NCBI GenBank assembly: GCA_947461205.1
Contig: CANHJG010000009.1
Coordinates: 1-64,000, forward strand
Length of the DNA: 64,000 bases
From: Opitutia bacterium
Lineage (GTDB): Bacteria; Verrucomicrobiota; Verrucomicrobiia; Opitutales; Opitutaceae
Direction of reading: 5' to 3'
Each line of letters opens with the position of its first letter. The first letter of the stretch is position 1. Made by a program: the position numbers and the translations under genes. Below the pieces are notes generated by a model. That model ran no database searches. It worked only from the letters and a program-made list of their open reading frames with translations, and was not told where the DNA came from. This document shows positions 40,621 to 48,865 of the stretch, in pieces.

Positions 40621-41964
40621 TCACTTACCCAGGGCAAACAACTTCGTGCCCGTGCGCACGAAGAGGTTGCCCTGCGAGATCGCGACGCTGGAGCGGTGGC
40701 GCGTGGCGTCGCCGTCGTCTTTGAAATTCGCGGTGTGGAGCAGCTTGAATTCGCTGCCGCCGGCCTGGATCACGGACACGTCGGCGTTGAAATTCATCAC
40801 GTAGATTTTGCCGTCCGCGGCGGTGGGCGAGCATTGGTAGTCGGACTTGCTGCGGAGATCGCCGCTCCATACGACCGCGCCGTCGGCGGGGTTCACGCAG
40901 TAGAGTTTCCGCTTCCGGCCGTTGAGAATGTAGAATTTCCCCTCGTAGAAGAGCGGCGTCGGGACGTCGGTGGTGAGTTCGCGGATATGCTGCGACGGTG
41001 CGGCTTCGGCAGCGTCCTCGGTGGGTTGCACGTGACTCTGCCAGGCGAGGGCTTTGTGGGAGAGCGTGCCGGAGCCGCCGGCTTTCACGGCGTAGACGGG
41101 AGCGTCTTTGGGGCCGCAGGCGAGGATGACGCCGCCGCCGACAGCGGGGGAGGGGACGAGGCGCCAGTGGCCGATGCGCGTCGGGTTCCATGTGCCCCAG
41201 CGCCAGAGTTCGCGGCCGGTGGAGGGTTCGTGGCCGCTGATGGCGTCGCCGCCGACGACGACGAGTTCCGCGCGTCCGTTGTGCACGAAGGGTAGGGGCG
41301 TGCTGAAGGCCTCGCGGGATTCGGCGACGGCGTCCGACGGGCGGACGTGGCGCCAGAGGTCTTTGCCGGTGGCCGGGTCGATCGCGAGGAGGAAGGATTC
41401 GTTGCCGGTGGGCTGGCCGTTGCCGCGGACGGCGACGTCGCGTTGCAGCACTTGCAGGATGAGGCGGCCCTCGTGCAGGAGCGGGCTGGCGGAGAAAGTC
41501 CACTGGAACGCGAAGGGGCCGATGTTGCGCTCCCAGAGTTTCTTCCCGGCGACATCGAAGGCGACGAGGTCACCGGTGCCGAAGAAGAACACGGCGAGCT
41601 GGCCGTCGGTCACGGGCGAAGGGGAGCACGAGTTGCTGGATTGGCCGTCGGTGGTGAACTCGCTGATCTCCGCGCGCCAGAGCTGGGCCCCGGTGCGGCG
41701 GTCGAGGCAGAGCGCCGATTGTTTTTTCGTCTTGGGATCGGCGGCGGTGGCAAACACCCGGTCGCCCCAGATCACAGGCGTGGCGGCGGAGGCGCCGGGC
41801 ATTTCAACGGCCCATTTGACGCCCTCGGTCTGGCTGAAGGTGGCGGGGAGATTTTTTTCCGGGCTGGAGCCGTTATGGAGCGGCCCGCGCCAGTTGGACC
41901 AATTCTCGGCCTGCAGGGCGGTGGTAACGAGCGCGAAGGCGAAGGGGAGTAGGCGGGGCTTCAT
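40621..41964 (-). CDS. PQQ-binding-like beta-propeller (outer membrane or periplasmic) protein
   Basis: A 447-residue protein with signal MKPRLLPFAFALVTTALQAE and a WD40-like PQQ beta-propeller of about seven to eight blades: WRGPLHNGSSPEKNLPATFS, VIWGDRVFATAADPKTKKQS, DRRTGAQLWRAEISEFTTDG, LAIDPATGKDLWRH, GHEPSTGRELWRWG, NPADGAVVWSGDL. These blades recur across BamB-like and PVC proteins, and binding of PQQ is not shown. It is common in PVC bacteria beside sulfatases and glycan genes. It lies 90 bases downstream of the TRAP permease gene on the same strand, so may be in the same transcript. The exact function is unknown. Confidence 0.85.
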   Translation of the reverse strand: MKPRLLPFAFALVTTALQAENWSNWRGPLHNGSSPEKNLPATFSQTEGVKWAVEMPGASAATPVIWGDRVFATAADPKTKKQSALCLDRRTGAQLWRAEISEFTTDGQSSNSCSPSPVTDGQLAVFFFGTGDLVAFDVAGKKLWERNIGPFAFQWTFSASPLLHEGRLILQVLQRDVAVRGNGQPTGNESFLLAIDPATGKDLWRHVRPSDAVAESREAFSTPLPFVHNGRAELVVVGGDAISGHEPSTGRELWRWGTWNPTRIGHWRLVPSPAVGGGVILACGPKDAPVYAVKAGGSGTLSHKALAWQSHVQPTEDAAEAAPSQHIRELTTDVPTPLFYEGKFYILNGRKRKLYCVNPADGAVVWSGDLRSKSDYQCSPTAADGKIYVMNFNADVSVIQAGGSEFKLLHTANFKDDGDATRHRSSVAISQGNLFVRTGTKLFALGK

Positions 41965-42054
41965 GGGAAGAATTTCTTTTTCCGGACCGAAATCATTTTT
42001 TGGTTTTTCAAAAGAAAAGCGGGTGGAGAAGTCGGCCCCAGTAGTTCGGAGCGG

Positions 42055-43344
42055 CTATTTCAAAAACGTATGGGGCAGCCAGGTCGCGAGGCCGGGGATG
42101 AGAAACACGGCGAGCAGCGCGAGCAGGAGGGCGCCCACAAACGGCCAGCAGCGGCGGATCGTTTCGTCGTAGCTGCAGCCGGCGATGCTGGTTCCGACAA
42201 ACAGGCACACCGCCACCGGCGGCGTCGTCCCGCCGATCTGCGTTGCGATCACCATGAGAATGCCGAGGTGAATCGGGTCGAAGCCGAAGGTGGAGCCGAT
42301 TTTGACGATGAGCGGCGTGAGGATGATGAGCACCGCCAGCGACTCGATGAACATCGTCAACACGAGCATGATTCCAAGCAGCACGAGGAGCACGACCCAG
42401 CCCTTCGATGACACGCCGAGGAGCCACGAGCCGACGATCTCGGTGAAGTTGAGATAGGTGAGCAGCCAGCCCAAGGCACCCGCCACGGCGATGATCGCGA
42501 GCACGACCGTGGTCGTGACAGCCGAGTTCAGGAGAATTTTTGGCAGGTCGCGCACCGTGACGGAGCGGTAGACAAACATCGCAACGATGAGGGCGTAGAA
42601 GCAGGCGACGACGCCGGCTTCCGTCGCGGTGAAAATGCCCGCCATGATTCCGCCCAAAATGATCACCGGTGCGAGCACCGCGACCCACACGCGCGGGAGG
42701 GTTTCGGCGACGGCGCTCAGGCGGAAGCGGCCGCCGGTGGCGCGGATCTCCGGGAAATCAGGATGATAACCGTGCAGGTGCACGACGAGCATCAGCAGGG
42801 CGGTGATCAAAAAACCCGGGAGGAATCCGCCGAGAAAGAGCCCGCCGATCGAGACGCCGGCCATCGAACCGTAGACGACCATCACCATGCTCGGCGGGAT
42901 GATGGCGCCGATCACACCGGAGGTCGCGGCGAGCGAGGCGATGAAGCCTCCCTGGTAGCCGCGCGCCTTCATTTCCGGCGCCATGAGCGAACCGATGGCG
43001 GAGGTGGAGGCGACGGAGGAGCCGGTGACGTTGGCGAAGATCATGTTGGCCAGCACGGTCGCATGGCCGAGGCCGCCGCGGAGGTGGCCGACGAGGGTCT
43101 CGGCAAATTCCACGAGCCGCCGGCTCATGCCGCCCCGCACCATGAGTTCGCCGGCGAGAATGAAGTAGGGCAGGGCGAGCAGGCTGAACGAATCGACGGC
43201 GGCGAACATCTTGCGCGGAAATTCCACGGGGGCCAGTTCCGGCAAGGCCAGAATCCCGCCCAACGCCACGACGCCGATCGCGACGACGACCGGCACGCTG
43301 AGGAAGATCAGCGCGAGGAGAATGAGGAAGAGCGCGATCAGCAT
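42055..43344 (-). CDS. dctM: TRAP transporter large permease (DctM/SiaM-type)
   Basis: A 429-residue membrane protein with 12 or more helices of the TRAP large-subunit family. Recognisable parts are LPYFILAGELMVRGGMSRRL (about 57-76), NVTGSSVASTSAIGSLMAPE, IIPPSMVMVVYGSMAGVSIG (about 150-169), the second-half SLAVLIILTPLIVKIGSTFG and GTTPPVAVCLFVGTSIAG. It forms the ion-coupled channel with the small subunit and binding protein. The start overlaps the end of the small-subunit gene by 7 bases. The gene symbol follows the family. The substrate is typically a C4-dicarboxylate, sugar acid or sialic acid, not determinable here. Confidence 0.93.
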   Translation of the reverse strand: MLIALFLILLALIFLSVPVVVAIGVVALGGILALPELAPVEFPRKMFAAVDSFSLLALPYFILAGELMVRGGMSRRLVEFAETLVGHLRGGLGHATVLANMIFANVTGSSVASTSAIGSLMAPEMKARGYQGGFIASLAATSGVIGAIIPPSMVMVVYGSMAGVSIGGLFLGGFLPGFLITALLMLVVHLHGYHPDFPEIRATGGRFRLSAVAETLPRVWVAVLAPVIILGGIMAGIFTATEAGVVACFYALIVAMFVYRSVTVRDLPKILLNSAVTTTVVLAIIAVAGALGWLLTYLNFTEIVGSWLLGVSSKGWVVLLVLLGIMLVLTMFIESLAVLIILTPLIVKIGSTFGFDPIHLGILMVIATQIGGTTPPVAVCLFVGTSIAGCSYDETIRRCWPFVGALLLALLAVFLIPGLATWLPHTFLK

Positions 43345-43880
43345 GGTGGTTCGTCAGCGACGAGTTTCAGCGTCTCGCCGGTGGCCCGGCGGAGCAGATT
43401 ATGCACCGCCGCAATGACGAGGTAGGCGCCGCCGAGGACGATGCAGGCGTAGACGATGTCCATGCGCAGGCCGAGGCCCGCACTGCTCTGGCGGCCGACA
43501 CTCGTGATGAACGTCATGCCCGCAGCGGAGCGGTAGGCCGCGGAGAAGATCACCATGGCGAGGCCCAGGGAAAGCCACAGGAAATCGATGAACCAACCCA
43601 TCGGCCGCTGCACGGCGCGCGGCAATTTTTCGAGGAAGAGGCCCATGCCGATATGCGCGCCGCGCCGGTAGCCGATCACCAGGGCGAGAAACACGATCCA
43701 GATCAATCCGTAGCGCTGCAGTTCCTCGCTCCAACTGAGCGAGGCATTGAAGGCGTAGCGGCAGATCACCTGCAATCCGCCCACCAGCACGATCATCGCG
43801 AAGAGCGCGATCACGAGCGCTTCGGCCGCGCGGTCCGCGCCGCGCAGCAGCCAGCCGACCGCTTGCGTGAGGCGCGTCAT
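43338..43880 (-). CDS. dctQ: TRAP transporter small permease (DctQ-type)
   Basis: A 180-residue membrane protein with four helices: ADRAAEALVIALFAMIVLVG, NASLSWSEELQRYGLIWIVF, LGLAMVIFSAAYRSAAGMTF and LRMDIVYACIVLGGAYLVIA. The SWSEELQRY motif at the second helix is a DctQ hallmark. It couples the large permease to the binding protein. ATG 43880 overlaps the stop of the binding-protein gene by four bases (ATGA), and its 3' end overlaps the large permease by 7 bases. The longer frame to 44441 is antisense-like or out-of-frame sequence of the binding protein. Confidence 0.92.
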   Translation of the reverse strand: MTRLTQAVGWLLRGADRAAEALVIALFAMIVLVGGLQVICRYAFNASLSWSEELQRYGLIWIVFLALVIGYRRGAHIGMGLFLEKLPRAVQRPMGWFIDFLWLSLGLAMVIFSAAYRSAAGMTFITSVGRQSSAGLGLRMDIVYACIVLGGAYLVIAAVHNLLRRATGETLKLVADEPPC

Positions 43881-44923
43881 GGTTTCGCTGCGGCGCGAAT
43901 CTGCCGCAACAGGTCCGTGGCGCCACGCTCGGCGGCGAGCTGGTCCTGCAGTTTGATCGCCGCCTGCTGCCACGCGGTGGTGTCGATGGGGTGAATCGTC
44001 ATGCCGCGCTCTGCGAGGGTCTTGAGCGCCTCGGCTTCGCGGATCGGCGCGAGGGCGCGGCCCTGGTCGCGGGCGGCTTCGGCGGCCTGACGAATCTTGG
44101 CCTGATCGTCCGGTGTGAGCCGATCCCAATGGGCTTTGGCATAGCACACCACCATCGCGGGGAAAAGGTGCCGCGACGTGGTGAGGTGTTTCGCGACTTC
44201 GTAGAAACGCTCCGCGATCAAGATGGCCGGGGCCTGCTCGAAACCGTCGATCACGCCCGTTTGCAGGCCGGTGTAGATTTCCCCGTAGGCCATCGGCGTG
44301 GGGTTGGCGCCCATCAGGCGCAACGCGGCGAGATACACCGGCGTCGGAATTGTGCGGATCTTGAGACCTTTCAAGTCTTCGGGCCGGGCGACGGTTTTCT
44401 GGGTGGTGATGAGATTGCGAAAGCCCCAGCCGTCGATCCACGTGAGGAGGATAATCCCCTGTTTTTCCAATCCGGCGGCGAGGTCGCGTCCGACTGCGCC
44501 GTCGAGCACGCGGTGCACGTGGTCGAAGTCTTGCCAGAGGTAGGGCAGATCGACGACGCCGATGCGCTGGTCGAAATTGTTCAGGATCGCTGTGCCCGAC
44601 ACCGTGAGCGAAGCGCCGGAGCCGAGCTGCATACCCTCGTAGACCTCGCGTTCGCTGCCGAGCGTGCCCTGGGCGAAAATTTTCGCCGTGTGCCGGTCGG
44701 AAATTTTGGCGAGGGCCTCGGCAAAGGCGACGGCGGTGAAGTGCAGTTCGCCGGCCACGTCAGGGGTGTGCGCGTGGGCGAAGCGCAACTCGGTGCGCCC
44801 CGTGGACGAGGTGGGCGCGGCCGCGTCGGCCGGGGCTTGGCCGCAACCCGCTAGCGCGACCAGCGAGAGCAGAGCGCCCAGTGGGGCGAGAAACGAAAAG
44901 CGGTAGTCATTCTTCAGGGGCAT
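43877..44923 (-). CDS. dctP: TRAP transporter solute-binding lipoprotein (DctP-type)
   Basis: A 348-residue binding protein with lipoprotein signal MPLKNDYRFSFLAPLGALLS and lipobox LAGC. The DctP-type fold is seen in RFAHAHTPDVAGELHFTAVA, AKIFAQGTLGSEREVYEGMQ, LKGLKIRTIPTPVYLAALR and YGEIYTGLQTGVIDGFEQAP. The Arg of KIRT and the region around TGVIDGFE are where acidic ligands are bound in the family. It delivers the substrate to the downstream DctQ/DctM permease. ATG 44923 starts the lipoprotein signal, and the longer frame from 44971 is less likely. First gene of the TRAP operon. The substrate is probably a sugar acid released from glycans (inference from the region). Confidence 0.92.
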   Translation of the reverse strand: MPLKNDYRFSFLAPLGALLSLVALAGCGQAPADAAAPTSSTGRTELRFAHAHTPDVAGELHFTAVAFAEALAKISDRHTAKIFAQGTLGSEREVYEGMQLGSGASLTVSGTAILNNFDQRIGVVDLPYLWQDFDHVHRVLDGAVGRDLAAGLEKQGIILLTWIDGWGFRNLITTQKTVARPEDLKGLKIRTIPTPVYLAALRLMGANPTPMAYGEIYTGLQTGVIDGFEQAPAILIAERFYEVAKHLTTSRHLFPAMVVCYAKAHWDRLTPDDQAKIRQAAEAARDQGRALAPIREAEALKTLAERGMTIHPIDTTAWQQAAIKLQDQLAAERGATDLLRQIRAAAKP

Positions 44924-45022
44924 TGAAGCGAGGGGAAGCCCGAAGCTCACGTTGGGGGATGCCGCGGTCAACGCCGATTCGCGTGGGGCGTATCCCGGTT
45001 GCTTGCAGCCCCCGGTGTCTCC

Positions 45023-45104
45023 GGGTGGGCCGTGCGCTCGGCGCGCGGCTCAGCGAGTCACGCCACGACCGGCCAGCCGCCGCCGGCGGAGCGGCCGGCC
45101 CACC
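45023..45104 (+). repeat. 82-bp dispersed palindromic element, copy 1
   Basis: The element begins GGGTGGGCCG and ends CGGCCCACC, making near 9-bp terminal inverted repeats. It lies between the TRAP operon and a sulfatase. A second copy at 59386-59467, in the opposite orientation, matches at about 73 of 82 positions without gaps. The flanks differ. Consistent with a REP or miniature mobile element. Confidence 0.85.
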
Positions 45105-45111
45105 GCGGGTA

Positions 45112-46638
45112 TCACTTGCCCTGTTTCGCCCAGGCTTTCATGAGGGCGATGTTTTTCTCCGTCACGCTTTCGCCGGCGGCTTTGTCGCTGCGCCGTCCCT
45201 CGCCGACATACACCTTCATGTCGCTGTCATACATCGACTCAGATTCCGGCCCTTGGTCCTTGGTTTCGACGATCCAGCGGTCGAGGCGGGCCCGCAGTTT
45301 TTCCAACGTCGCGCGGTGGGCCGGATCGGTGGCGAGGTTTCTCACCTGCCAGCGGTCGGTGGTCCATTCGTAGAGCTCTTCGGGCGGGCGCGTCGGGCTG
45401 AAGAGCAGACGCTCGACAAGCGGATCGAGCGTCTTGGCTTCATGGAGGGCGCGCAGAGCTTGGACGATCGACTTGCCGTCCTTGTAGGCGTTGGGCTGCA
45501 GGTGAGGGCGCAGCGGGTAGAAGTTCCGGATATAGAGGAATCGGCCGTCGCGCACGCTGCGGAGGCGTTCGACGGTTTCATCGCAGCGGTCGCGCGCCGC
45601 GAAGGCGTAGTCGCGCGGCGCGTAATTGGCGGCGAAGATATTTTTCCCCTGCATGACGGCCGGCACCGGGAGGCCGGCGGCGGCGAGCGAGAGCGGGGCG
45701 AGATCGATCAATTCCACGAGGTCGTCGCGGGTGTGGTTCTTGGGGATGCCGGGTCCGCGCACCACCAACGGTACGTGCGTGCCCTCGTCGTAGAGAAACT
45801 GTTTACCGCGGGCGTGGCTGATGCCGTGGTCGGTCGTGAAAATCACCAGCGTCTGGTCGAGCACGCCCTCCTGCTCGAGGCGGGCGAGCACGTCGCCCAC
45901 GTGTTGGTCGGTGAAGCGCACGGCATCGAGATACGCTGCCCAGTCGCGCAGCAACACCGGGTCGCGCGGGTAGTAGGGGGGCAGCGTGACTTTGGCGGGA
46001 TCGGTGGCCGCGCCGAACTCGGCCTGGGCGCGTGCGGCGAGAGCCTGCGCGGCGGTGTCGGTGCCACCCCGGAGTTTTCCGCCGGCGAGCTGCACTTGCA
46101 TGAAGAACGGCTGGCCCGCCTGGCGGCCCGCCCAGTCGTGACTGTCGTAGATTTTCTTGTCCCACTCGAAGTTGTAGTCGGTTTTGCCGAGTGCGCCGCC
46201 GGGCGTGCGCTTGGCGTTCTTGCCTTTGCCCGCGCGACCGGCGTCGGGGAGACCGCTGCCGATGCAGGTGTAGTAGCCGGCGCGTTGGAAGATTGCCGGC
46301 ACGGGCGCGACTTCGGCGGGCAACCCGATTTTCTCGGTGCCGCGCCCGCTGCGATGGTGGTGCGCGCCGATGGTCGTCTGGTAGAGGCCCGTGATGAACC
46401 CCGAGCGGCACGGCGAACACACCGGCGCGGTCGTGTAGGCGTGGGTGAAGCGCGTGCCCTCGCGGGCGAGGCGGTCGACGTGCGGCGTTGCGATCAATTT
46501 CTCGCCGTAGCAGGAGAAATTCGCCGACATGTCGTCGACGATAAACCAAAGGACATTCGGTCGCGCGTCGGCGGCGACCAGCGGGTGAAGCGAGACCAGC
46601 GCGAGGAGCGCGACGAGGGCGAAGCGGAGAGGTTTCAT
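45112..46638 (-). CDS. Exported formylglycine sulfatase, heparan-N-sulfatase-like (paralogue 1)
   Basis: A 508-residue protein with signal MKPLRFALVALLALVSLHPL. The sulfatase domain begins RPNVLWFIVDDMSANFSCYG, with the metal-ligand Asp pair, then TAPVCSPCRSGFITGLYQTT, where Cys74 in C-S-P-C-R is the residue converted to formylglycine. TTDHGISHARGKQFLYDEGT carries the conserved Asp-His and a Lys. The C-terminal part (CDETVERLRSVRDGRFLYIR) is shared with the sulfatase at 53434. It resembles heparan N-sulfatase-type family S1_8, but substrate is inference. ATG 46638 is chosen over the longer frame. It lies upstream of the TRAP operon on the same strand, divided by the repeat element. Confidence 0.92.
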   Translation of the reverse strand: MKPLRFALVALLALVSLHPLVAADARPNVLWFIVDDMSANFSCYGEKLIATPHVDRLAREGTRFTHAYTTAPVCSPCRSGFITGLYQTTIGAHHHRSGRGTEKIGLPAEVAPVPAIFQRAGYYTCIGSGLPDAGRAGKGKNAKRTPGGALGKTDYNFEWDKKIYDSHDWAGRQAGQPFFMQVQLAGGKLRGGTDTAAQALAARAQAEFGAATDPAKVTLPPYYPRDPVLLRDWAAYLDAVRFTDQHVGDVLARLEQEGVLDQTLVIFTTDHGISHARGKQFLYDEGTHVPLVVRGPGIPKNHTRDDLVELIDLAPLSLAAAGLPVPAVMQGKNIFAANYAPRDYAFAARDRCDETVERLRSVRDGRFLYIRNFYPLRPHLQPNAYKDGKSIVQALRALHEAKTLDPLVERLLFSPTRPPEELYEWTTDRWQVRNLATDPAHRATLEKLRARLDRWIVETKDQGPESESMYDSDMKVYVGEGRRSDKAAGESVTEKNIALMKAWAKQGK

Positions 46639-46727
46639 GGGGGGAAGGGTGTTGTGGCGATTTTCGGACGGGTGGCAATCGGCGCGTGCGTGACGTCGCG
46701 CGGGACAACGCGGTGCCGCCAGCCGGT

Positions 46728-46747
46728 GCGAACGACCGATCGTTCGC
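46728..46747. promoter_or_regulatory. 20-base near-palindrome between divergent genes
   Basis: GCGAACGA and TCGTTCGC form perfect 8-bp arms around a 4-base centre. It lies about 90 bases upstream of the sulfatase start and 80 bases upstream of the decayed chimera. This is the size and position expected for a regulator-binding site, but no regulator is known. Confidence 0.45.
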
Positions 46748-46828
46748 GGCAAGATTATCGATGTCGCGCGCAGGGCGGGAGAAGCGAGCGGAGCTCCGGT
46801 CATTGCCTGAACCGCGTCCCTCGCCGCG

Positions 46829-48140
46829 ATGAAATCCGCGCTCTTCTGCTTCCTCGGTGTCGGGGTGTCTTCCGCTCTCTCGCCGGCGGTGTTGGCCGCT
46901 GCGCCCGCGTCGCGGCCCAACCTCGTTTTTATCCTCTCCGACGACGTCGGCCAGGGCGACTGCTGGGGCGAGGGCGGCGGTGGGCAGAAGACCACGCAGG
47001 AGGCGGGCGGCTACGAGCGTGGGTCAACGTGGTCGAGCGCGCGCAGACCGCGCACCATCCCGATCCCTACGATCCGAAGCCGTCGAAGCGTGACACGATC
47101 AACTCCGATGGCCCGCTCGCCTACAGACGCGTGAGCTTTGCGGTGCTCGCTGACCGCCAGTTCTAGTCCGCGCCCGAGGGCAAAGTTCCGCCCACGCGCG
47201 ACCGCGGCGACCACGTCATCAACCCAAACTACGATCCGAAAACCGCCGACCTGCCCGGCCTTGAATTGCAGGGGGGGGACAGGAGCAGTTTTTGCCCGAT
47301 TGGGTGCTCGACTGGTGCGGCGCCGACATGAAGGCCGCGATTTCGCAGACGGTGTTCACCGCGATGGCGACGACGCACGGCGGTAGCCAGCAGGTGCTCA
47401 TGGCGGATTACGATGCGAGCGGGTGGCCGTAGACCGCGCGGCGCAACGCCCGGCGCGAACTGCGCAAGGCCTTCGCGGTGCATATCGCGGGCGACCAGCA
47501 TTTGCCGGCGGTCGTGCACTACGGTCTCGAGACGCACCGGGACGGCCCGGTGGCGTTCGCCGGTCCGGCGGTGAATGTGGGTTATCCGCGCTGGTGGGAG
47601 CCGACGAAGACGGGTCGCAACAAGACGACGGGCACCCCCGGGTTCACCGGCGATTTTCCCGATCACTTCGGCAATCCGCTGACCGTGCTCGCCTACAAGA
47701 ACGGTCCCTCCGATCCGCCGCGCCCGGTGCTGGAAGCGGTCAACGCCAAGACGAGCGGCCTCGGGGTCGTGCGGTTCAAGAAATCCGCGCGGTCGTTCTC
47801 GTTTGAGTGCTGGGCGTACTCGGCCGAAGTGACCAAGCCCGGCACGCAGATGGCGACGTGGCCGGTCACGGTGAATCAGTTTCACAACTACGCCCGACCG
47901 CCGCGTATCTGCCGACGCTGAAAATTTTCGGCGTGAAGGATCCGGTCGTGCAGCGCTTCGAGGAGAAAACCGGCGAACTCGTCTACGTATCGCCTCCGCG
48001 GCAGCAGGGCGCGGCCCTTCGTCTGCGCGCTGGGCAAATGGGCGGTGAAAGGCGGCGATCCCGATGCGAACCGCTGGAAAACGGTCACCGGCGTGGCCGC
48101 GGCGGTGGCGCAGACGGCCGAATTGGTGATCACGCTCTGA
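46829..48140 (+). pseudogene. Decayed chimera of a sulfatase 5' end and a PhoD-like phosphatase
   Basis: The first 45 codons (from 46829) read as an exported sulfatase start: MKSALFCFLGVGVSSALSPA, then SRPNLVFILSDDVGQGD. After CWGEGGG the sequence becomes PhoD-like metallophosphatase: WVNVVERAQTAHHPDPYDPK, GPLAYRRVSFAVLADRQF, GDHVINPNYDPKTADLPGL, AFAVHIAGDQHLPAVVHYGL, NRWKTVTGVAAAVAQTAELV. It is broken by frameshifts near 47020, in the G-run at 47275-47283, near 47898 and near 47990, and by TAG codons at 47164-47166 and 47430-47432. The reading ends with a TGA at 48138-48140. It is a fused and heavily degraded gene with no intact product. Confidence 0.87.
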
Positions 48141-48162
48141 AGCGACCCGGGCAGCGCGCGCT

Positions 48163-48585
48163 TCAGCGTGGGCGCTGCCAGTTCTCGACGGTGAGGCCCG
48201 GGACGCGGGAAAACTCGGCCGTGTTGTGCGTCACAAGCGTCGCACCCAACGCCAACGCCTGGCCGGCCAGGAGCGCGTCGTAGGCGCCGATGGGTTGGGC
48301 GTTGGGTTTCAGCCGGGCGAGGTGGGCGCGCACAATCCCGGTCTGATACGCCGCCGCTGCGTCGAAGGCCGTGATTCCGGGAAACACCGTCTTCAGCCGG
48401 ATGATGCGATCGCGAAAGATCGCGATTTCCGGTTGCTTCGCCGCGCCGTATTCCAACTCCATGAGGACGATCGCCGAAAGGCGGCAGTCGGCTAACGAGC
48501 CCTCAAGGCGGTCGCACAACGCGGCATCCTCCGCGCGATCCCGGAGGTAGCGGGAGAACACGTTCGTATCCGGCAGGAAAATCAC
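48163..48585 (-). CDS. vapC: VapC-type PIN-domain toxin
   Basis: A 140-residue PIN-domain protein: MIFLPDTNVFSRYLRD with the first catalytic Asp, SAIVLMELEYGAAKQPEI with the conserved Glu, IGAYDALLAGQALALGATLV with the third Asp, and VTHNTAEFSRVPGLTVENW at the end. The four acidic residues typical of VapC nucleases are present. Its start overlaps the VapB gene by four bases. VapC toxins cut specific tRNAs or rRNA. The pair separates the decayed chimera from the sulfatase at 48866. Confidence 0.93.
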   Translation of the reverse strand: MIFLPDTNVFSRYLRDRAEDAALCDRLEGSLADCRLSAIVLMELEYGAAKQPEIAIFRDRIIRLKTVFPGITAFDAAAAYQTGIVRAHLARLKPNAQPIGAYDALLAGQALALGATLVTHNTAEFSRVPGLTVENWQRPR

Positions 48586-48794
48586 GTTGTGTGGTCGGGA
48601 AAGTTAGGGGCGGAGCCGCGCAGCGCCTGCAACGCCTTCAGTCGCCGCGCTTCCGCCTTGGGGTCGACAATGATGAAGCCGGTCGCCGTCGGCGTCACTT
48701 CATAGGACTTGGCTTTCACGTCGAGGCCGCGCGGCAGGCGCAGTGCCTTGGAATTTCCGGCCTGGAAGACTTTCGCGGTGATCGGGGTGCTCAT
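48582..48794 (-). CDS. vapB: VapB-type antitoxin
   Basis: A 70-residue protein with an AbrB/SpoVT-like N-terminus (TAKVFQAGNSKALRLPRGLD, typical of VapB), then VKAKSYEVTPTATGFIIVDP and a C-terminal helix ARRLKALQALRG that should mask the toxin. It overlaps vapC by four bases and would autoregulate with the VapBC complex. It is divergent from nothing nearby: the next gene upstream is the sulfatase at 48866, co-oriented and read toward this pair. Confidence 0.92.
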   Translation of the reverse strand: MSTPITAKVFQAGNSKALRLPRGLDVKAKSYEVTPTATGFIIVDPKAEARRLKALQALRGSAPNFPDHTT

Positions 48795-48865
48795 GTGAGC
48801 ACAGTGTAGGCACGGACGAGGGTGTCAACGGCGCGCCGGCGGAAGGGCCGGCGGGCGCGGCCCGC

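Noticed and set aside
40242-40804. Plus-strand frames with VNALHLDP repeats and minus-strand MERVDPNALS extensions
   Set aside because: These are translations of the 47-bp palindromic repeat, not proteins. The same artefact would extend the permease at 13589 and the acyltransferase at 40188.
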